A stretch of DNA of 5,058 bases from Hydrogenophaga sp. (GTDB lineage: Bacteria > Pseudomonadota > Gammaproteobacteria > Burkholderiales > Burkholderiaceae_C), in the NCBI GenBank assembly GCA_011390855.1, contig JAABRN010000094.1, positions 1-5,058 of the forward strand, given 5' to 3'. Position numbers and translations under genes: made by a program. Each line of letters starts with the position of its first letter. Position 1 is the stretch's first letter. Below are positions 1-5,058 of the stretch, piece after piece. A model generated the notes under the pieces. It was not told where the DNA came from and did no database searches. It was given only the letters and a program-made list of their open reading frames with translations.

Positions 1-2200
1 AGCCGTCAATGAGCGCGTGCATGTGCTGCCCGCTGCGCTGCATGGTGGCAATGGTCTCGCGCACCCAGACCGATATGTCGCTGTTTTTCAGCAGGATTTG
101 CGCGTAGCCCAGGATGCTGGTGAGTGGCGTGCGCAGCTCGTGCGTCATGCCGGCCACGTAACGCGTCTTGGCCTGGCTGGCGGCTTCGGCGCGGTCGCGT
201 GCCGACTGCAACTCCGCGTCGGTGCGCTGGTGGGCATCGATCTCCAGCATCAACAACTGCGTCTGCCGCTCCGACTCGTCTTGCGCCATGCGCCGGCTGT
301 CGGTGGTGAGCACCACCCACCACGAGCACACCGCGGCGAACAGCACCAAAAAGGCATAGATCTTGAGGAATGGCGCGTGCAGCACCTCGCCCGGCGTGTG
401 CAGGCTCTCCTGCACGTAAACCATGCCGATCAGAAAGGCCATGACCGCGCTGACGGTCAGCCACACCGCCAGAAACTGGCCCGCCCGGAAGTTCACCCGC
501 ACCGCCGTGCCCTTGGGCAAGATGGCCACCAGCAGTGCACGCAGCTGGTCGGTGGCGCGCGCGTTGGTCTTGCAGCGGTCGTGACAGCGCGATTCCAGCG
601 AGCAGCACAGCGAACAGATGGGTGCACGGTAGGCCGGGCAGCTGGCCATGTCTTCGCTTTCAAACTGGTTTTCGCACACCGCGCAGCGCACCGCTTCGCC
701 GGGCTTCCATTCTCTTGAAGGGATGCGCGCGAGGTAGTACTTGCCCTTGGTGGCCCAGGCAATCAGCGGCGACAGCAGCAGCGCCAGACCCAGCGCAATG
801 AAGGGTGAGAACGCCGCGGCCACTTCGCCCATCACCCCCGCATACGCCAGGCTCGCGACGATGGCGGCAATGATCATCGAGCCCATGCCCACCGGGTTGA
901 AGTCGTACAGGTAGGCGCGGCGAAACTCGATGCCCTTGGGGCTCAGGCCCAGCGGCTTGTTGATGATGAGGTCGGCCACCAGCGCACCCACCCACGCGAT
1001 GGCCACGTTGCTGTAAACACCCAGCACCTTCTCGATGCCCGCGAACACGCCGAGCAGCATGAGCAGGGTGGCAATCGCCACGTTGAACACCAGCCAGACC
1101 ACGCGGCCCGGGTGGCTGTGCGTCACGCGCGCGAAGAAGTTGGACCACGCCAGCGAGCCCGCGTAAGCGTTGGTCACGTTGATCTTGATCTGGGCCAGGA
1201 TCACGAACACCACCGTCATGGCCACCGCCAGGCCCGGGTGCCCCACGGCCTCGGTGAAGCCGGCGAGGAACATCTGCGTGGGCTCGGTGGTGCGCTCCGG
1301 CGCCACTTCGAACTGCATGGCCGCGAACGCGAGGAAGGCGCCGCCGGCCATCTTCAGCATGCCCATGACGATCCAGCCTGGTCCCGGAATCAACACCGCG
1401 GCCCACCAGCGCCAGTGGTTCTGGCGCGTGCGCACCGGCATGAAACGCAAGAAGTCGACCTGCTCGCCGATCTGCACCACGAGCGAAAAGATCACCGCCG
1501 CCGCCGCCCCGAACATCAGCGGCTGGAACTCGTTGCTGCCCGAGCGGATACCGGTGAGGCTGGCGAAGTCACGGTAGAGCTGGGGTTGCGACAGCGCGAT
1601 CCACACAAACGGCAGCATCAGCAGGAACAGGTACAGCGGTTGTGTCCACGCCTGCAGCTTCGAGATGAGGGTGATGCCCCGGATGGCCAGCGGGATGATC
1701 ACTACCGCCGAGATCAGGTAGCACCAGCCCAGCGGCCAGTCGGTCGCCATCTGCAGCGCCAGCGCCATGATCGCCGCCTCGATCGCGAAGAAGATGAAGG
1801 TGAACACCGCATAGATCAGCGAGGTGATGGTGGAGCCTAGGTAGCCGAACCCGGCACCACGCGTGAGCAGGTCCATGTCCAGGCCGTAGCGCGCGGCGTA
1901 GTAGGCAATGGGCAGGCTGGTGAAGAAGATCACCAGACCCACCACCAGGATGGCCCACATCGCGTTGCCAAAGCCGTAGTTCACCGCGATCGCGCCGCCA
2001 ATGGCCTCCAGCGCCAGAAATGACAACGAGCCAAACGCCGTGTTGGCCACCCGCCATTCGCTCCATTTCCGAAAGCTGCGCGGCGTGTAGCGCAGCGCGT
2101 AGTCCTCCATGGTTTCGTCGGCCACCCACGAGTTGTATTCCCGACGAAACCGGAAGATTTTTTGCGTGGCAACAGTCGTTGCTGGCTCGGTGGCGGGCAT
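1..2200 (-). CDS. NCS1 permease-like / sensor histidine kinase fusion protein (3' end beyond window)
   Basis: Translation of the minus strand from ATG at 2200-2198 stays open to base 1 (at least 733 residues), so the C-terminus lies outside. Residues 1-53 are a cytoplasmic-looking N-terminus with TPRSFRKW, reminiscent of the NCS1 N-terminal motif. Residues about 54-482 contain roughly 12 hydrophobic segments with landmarks ARYGLDMDLLTRGAGFGY (about 102-119), QIGEQVDFLRF (243-253) and TNAYAGSLAWSN (343-354), as in nucleobase/allantoin-type permeases. Then come an eight-cysteine cluster (506-543), two membrane segments (about 575-596 and 611-631), a charged, probably coiled-coil stretch (about 634-678) and a HisKA H-box MTHELRTPL with H687. 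A HATPase domain, perhaps a receiver, should follow off the edge. It is divergent from urtA, which suggests a nitrogen-compound sensor; the ligand is unknown. No good Shine-Dalgarno precedes the start. An in-frame ATG at 2296 would add 32 unlikely-looking residues, so 2200 was preferred. Architecture recalls CbrA, where an SSS/SLC5 transporter is fused to a kinase, but the transporter family differs. Domain order is read directly; sensing is inferred. Confidence 0.9.
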   Translation of the reverse strand, partial: MPATEPATTVATQKIFRFRREYNSWVADETMEDYALRYTPRSFRKWSEWRVANTAFGSLSFLALEAIGGAIAVNYGFGNAMWAILVVGLVIFFTSLPIAYYAARYGLDMDLLTRGAGFGYLGSTITSLIYAVFTFIFFAIEAAIMALALQMATDWPLGWCYLISAVVIIPLAIRGITLISKLQAWTQPLYLFLLMLPFVWIALSQPQLYRDFASLTGIRSGSNEFQPLMFGAAAAVIFSLVVQIGEQVDFLRFMPVRTRQNHWRWWAAVLIPGPGWIVMGMLKMAGGAFLAFAAMQFEVAPERTTEPTQMFLAGFTEAVGHPGLAVAMTVVFVILAQIKINVTNAYAGSLAWSNFFARVTHSHPGRVVWLVFNVAIATLLMLLGVFAGIEKVLGVYSNVAIAWVGALVADLIINKPLGLSPKGIEFRRAYLYDFNPVGMGSMIIAAIVASLAYAGVMGEVAAAFSPFIALGLALLLSPLIAWATKGKYYLARIPSREWKPGEAVRCAVCENQFESEDMASCPAYRAPICSLCCSLESRCHDRCKTNARATDQLRALLVAILPKGTAVRVNFRAGQFLAVWLTVSAVMAFLIGMVYVQESLHTPGEVLHAPFLKIYAFLVLFAAVCSWWVVLTTDSRRMAQDESERQTQLLMLEIDAHQRTDAELQSARDRAEAASQAKTRYVAGMTHELRTPLTSILGYAQILLKNSDISVWVRETIATMQRSGQHMHALIDG

Positions 2201-5058
2201 GCCATGGACGCTAGCAAGAACCGTCCCCGTCCACCAGACAGACGCCCTACGTTGTTTGACGTATGGGCGCCATGCGGTGCTGTCCCTAGTCTTCATCCCA
2301 GTCGGCACACCGCCGGTTTCACTGTCCCAACCGTCCCAGGAGTCCACCCATGAAGCACCTCACCGACCCGAACGCCGTCTCACTTGAAACCCCGGAAGCC
2401 AGCCGCCGCCGTGTGCTGCAGATGCTGGGCGCTGCCGGCCTGGCCGGCTTGCCCAGCTGGAGCTTTGGGCAGCCCACCGCCCAGGTGAACACCACCAAGC
2501 TGGCCGTGACCGACACCGAAGTCACCGTCGGACAGTTGCACTCATCCACCGGCACCATGGCCATCTCCGAGACCGGTTCGATCCAGGCCGAGCAGCTGGC
2601 CATCGACGAGATCAACGCGATGGGCGGCATCCTCGGTCGCAAGATCAAGGTGATCAAGGAAGACGGCGCCTCCGACTGGCCCACCTTTGCCGAGAAGTCG
2701 AAGAAGCTGCTGATCAACGACCGCTGCGCCGCCGTCTTCGGCTGCTGGACCAGCGCCTCGCGCAAGGCCGTGCTGCCGGTGTTCGAAAAGGAAAACGGCC
2801 TGCTGTACTACCCCACGTTCTACGAAGGCCTGGAGCAATCCAAGAACGTGATCTACACCGGCCAGGAGGCCACGCAGCAGATCCTGTACAGCCTGGACTG
2901 GGCGCAGAAAGAAAAGAAGGCCAAGAGCTTTTTCCTGATCGGCTCCGACTACATCTGGCCACGCACGTCCATGAAGATCGCGCGCAAGCACATCGAGAAC
3001 TTCCAGAAGGGCAAGGTGGTTGGCGAGGAGTACTACCCGCTGGGAAGCACCAACTTCGGCTCGCTGATGAACAAGATCAAGCTGCAGAAGCCCGACTGCA
3101 TCTTCGCCGCCGTGGTCGGTGGCTCCAACGTGGCCTTCTACAAGGCCCTCAAGGCCGCCGGCATCACCGGCGACAAGCAGCTGCTGGTGACGCTGTCGGT
3201 GACCGAAGACGAGATGACCGGCGTGGGCGGTGAAAACTTCCAGGGCTTCTACTCGTCCATGAAGTACTTCCAGTCGCTCGACAACGAGAACAACAAGAAG
3301 TTTGTCGCCGCCTTCAAGGCCAAGTACGGCAAGGACTCGGTGATCGGCGACGTGACCCAGGCCGGTTACCTCGGCCCCTGGTTGTGGAAGGCCGCGGTCG
3401 AGAAGGCCAAGAGCTTCGACGTGGACAAGGTCGTGGCTGCTTCGCGCACCGGCATCGAACTCAAGACCGCCCCGGAGGGCTACGTGAAGCTCGACGCCAA
3501 CCACCACCTGTGGAGCAAGTCGCGCATTGCCATGGGCATGCCGGATGCGACGTTCAAGGTGGTCTCGGAATCGCCTGAACTCATCAAACCCGATCCGTTC
3601 CCCAAAGGCTATCAGTGATCGTGACCACCCCTGCCACGGCGCACTAGCGCCGTGATCCCCTCAAGGGGACAACGCCTGCGGACCGGCAGAGCCGGTTCCG
3701 TGGCGTTCTGGACGAACTTCCACTGGAGAACGCGATGAGTTTCAACGACCTGCTCAACATCGGACTGATGCAGGGCTTCGCCGGCCTGAGCCTGTTTGCC
3801 GTGCTGCTGCTCATGGGGCTGGGTCTGGCCATCATCTTCGGGCAGATGGGTGTGATCAACATGGCGCATGGTGAGTTCATGACCATCGGCGCCTACACCA
3901 TCTACCTCGTCTCCACGTTGGCGAATTCGATCAGCCCCGGTGCTGTGGCTGCCTACTTTCCCTTCGCCATCGTGGCCGCATTCTTCCTGGCCTTTTCGGC
4001 TGGCTGGTTCATTGAATGGGCGCTGATCCGCCACCTCTACAAACGCCCCCTCGACACGCTGCTCGCCACCTGGGGCATCAGCCTGGCCATGCAGCAGTCG
4101 TTCCGCACCTTCATCGGCCCGAAAGAGGTCAGCCCCACGCTGCCCGACTGGCTGCTCGGCTCCTGGGCCCCGGCCGAAGGCCTGGACATTCCCATCAACG
4201 GCATGTTCGTGCTGGGCCTCACCGCCGTGGTCACGGGCGGCATTCTGATCGCCATGCACAAAAGCCGCTGGGGCTTGCGTGTTCGCGCCACGGTGAGCAA
4301 CCGCGCCATGGCCAACGCCACCGGCATCGACACCAAAAAAACCGACCGCCTCACCTTCGCCATCGGCTGCGGCATCGCCGGCATCGCTGGCGCGGCGTTC
4401 ACCACCATCGGCTCCACCGGCCCCACCTCGGGCTCGCTCTACATCGTCGACGCCTTCCTGGTTGTCACCTTCGGCGGCGCAGCCAGCCTGCTGGGCACGG
4501 TGGTCTCGGCCTTCGGTATTGCACAGACCCAGTCGATCACCGAGTTCTTCATGGCCGGCTCCATGGCCAAGATGCTCACCCTCTCGTTGATCGTGGTGAT
4601 CCTGATGGTGCGTCCACAAGGCCTGTTCGCCAGCAAGGTCCGTCGATGAACCGCACCCCTTTGAAGACGCACACCGGAGCACTGTCATGAACGCCCTCAA
4701 AGCCTGGATTACCCGCTACCAGCTCGCCAGCCTGGTGCTGCTTACCGTGCTGCTCGCCGTGGTGCTGCCACTGTCGCTGGACATCTTTCGGCTCAACCTG
4801 GTCGGCAAGTACCTTACCTATGCGTTTGTGGCCATCGGTCTGGTGATGCTGTGGGGTTATGGCGGCGTGCTCAGCCTGGGGCAGGGCGTGTTCTTCGGCC
4901 TCGGTGGTTACGCCATGGCCATGTTTCTGAAGCTCGAAGCGTCTGACCCCGAGACCACCAAGATCCAGTCCACCCCCGGTATTCCCGACTTCATGGACTG
5001 GAACCAGATCACCGAGCTGCCCGCCTTCTGGGTGCCGTTCAAAAGCCTGCCGTTCACG

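Overview
The window reads as chromosomal DNA of a high-GC betaproteobacterium, most likely a member of the Burkholderiales in or near the Comamonadaceae. The basis is GC-rich codon use in all genes, the type of urea-transport proteins, and an intergenic run of hairpins that resembles intergenic palindromes I associate with Comamonadaceae. This placement is a judgement from memory and no search was run.

Left part (minus strand, 1-2200): one uninterrupted reading frame covers this whole segment and runs off the left edge. It encodes a membrane sensor histidine kinase with an unusual build: an N-terminal transporter-like domain of about 12 membrane segments resembling the NCS1 (purine/cytosine/allantoin permease) family, then an eight-cysteine cluster, two more membrane segments, a probable coiled coil and a HisKA domain with its phospho-acceptor histidine. 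The window ends inside HisKA, so the ATPase domain and anything after it are not visible.

Centre (2201-2349): a divergent intergenic region of 149 bp between the kinase gene and urtA. It holds a perfect 5-bp inverted repeat with a 6-bp spacer (TACGT-N6-ACGTA, extendable with one bulged base) and the urtA ribosome binding site. No convincing sigma-70 or sigma-54 promoter was found by eye.

Right part (plus strand, 2350-5058): urtA, urtB and the first part of urtC, the substrate-binding protein and two permeases of a urea (or urea/short-chain amide) ABC transporter of the branched-chain amino acid transporter (HAAT) type. UrtA carries a Tat-type signal and is exported; UrtB and UrtC form the membrane channel. 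The ATPases UrtD and UrtE are expected beyond the right edge. The 116-bp gap between urtA and urtB contains three consecutive stem-loops. The 37-bp gap between urtB and urtC is bridged by a possible 14-codon ORF overlapping both neighbours through ATGA junctions.

Working model (inference): the NCS1-kinase fusion, divergent from urtABC, senses urea or a nitrogen compound related to it, and with a response regulator outside the window, or in the unseen part of the protein, controls the urea-uptake operon.
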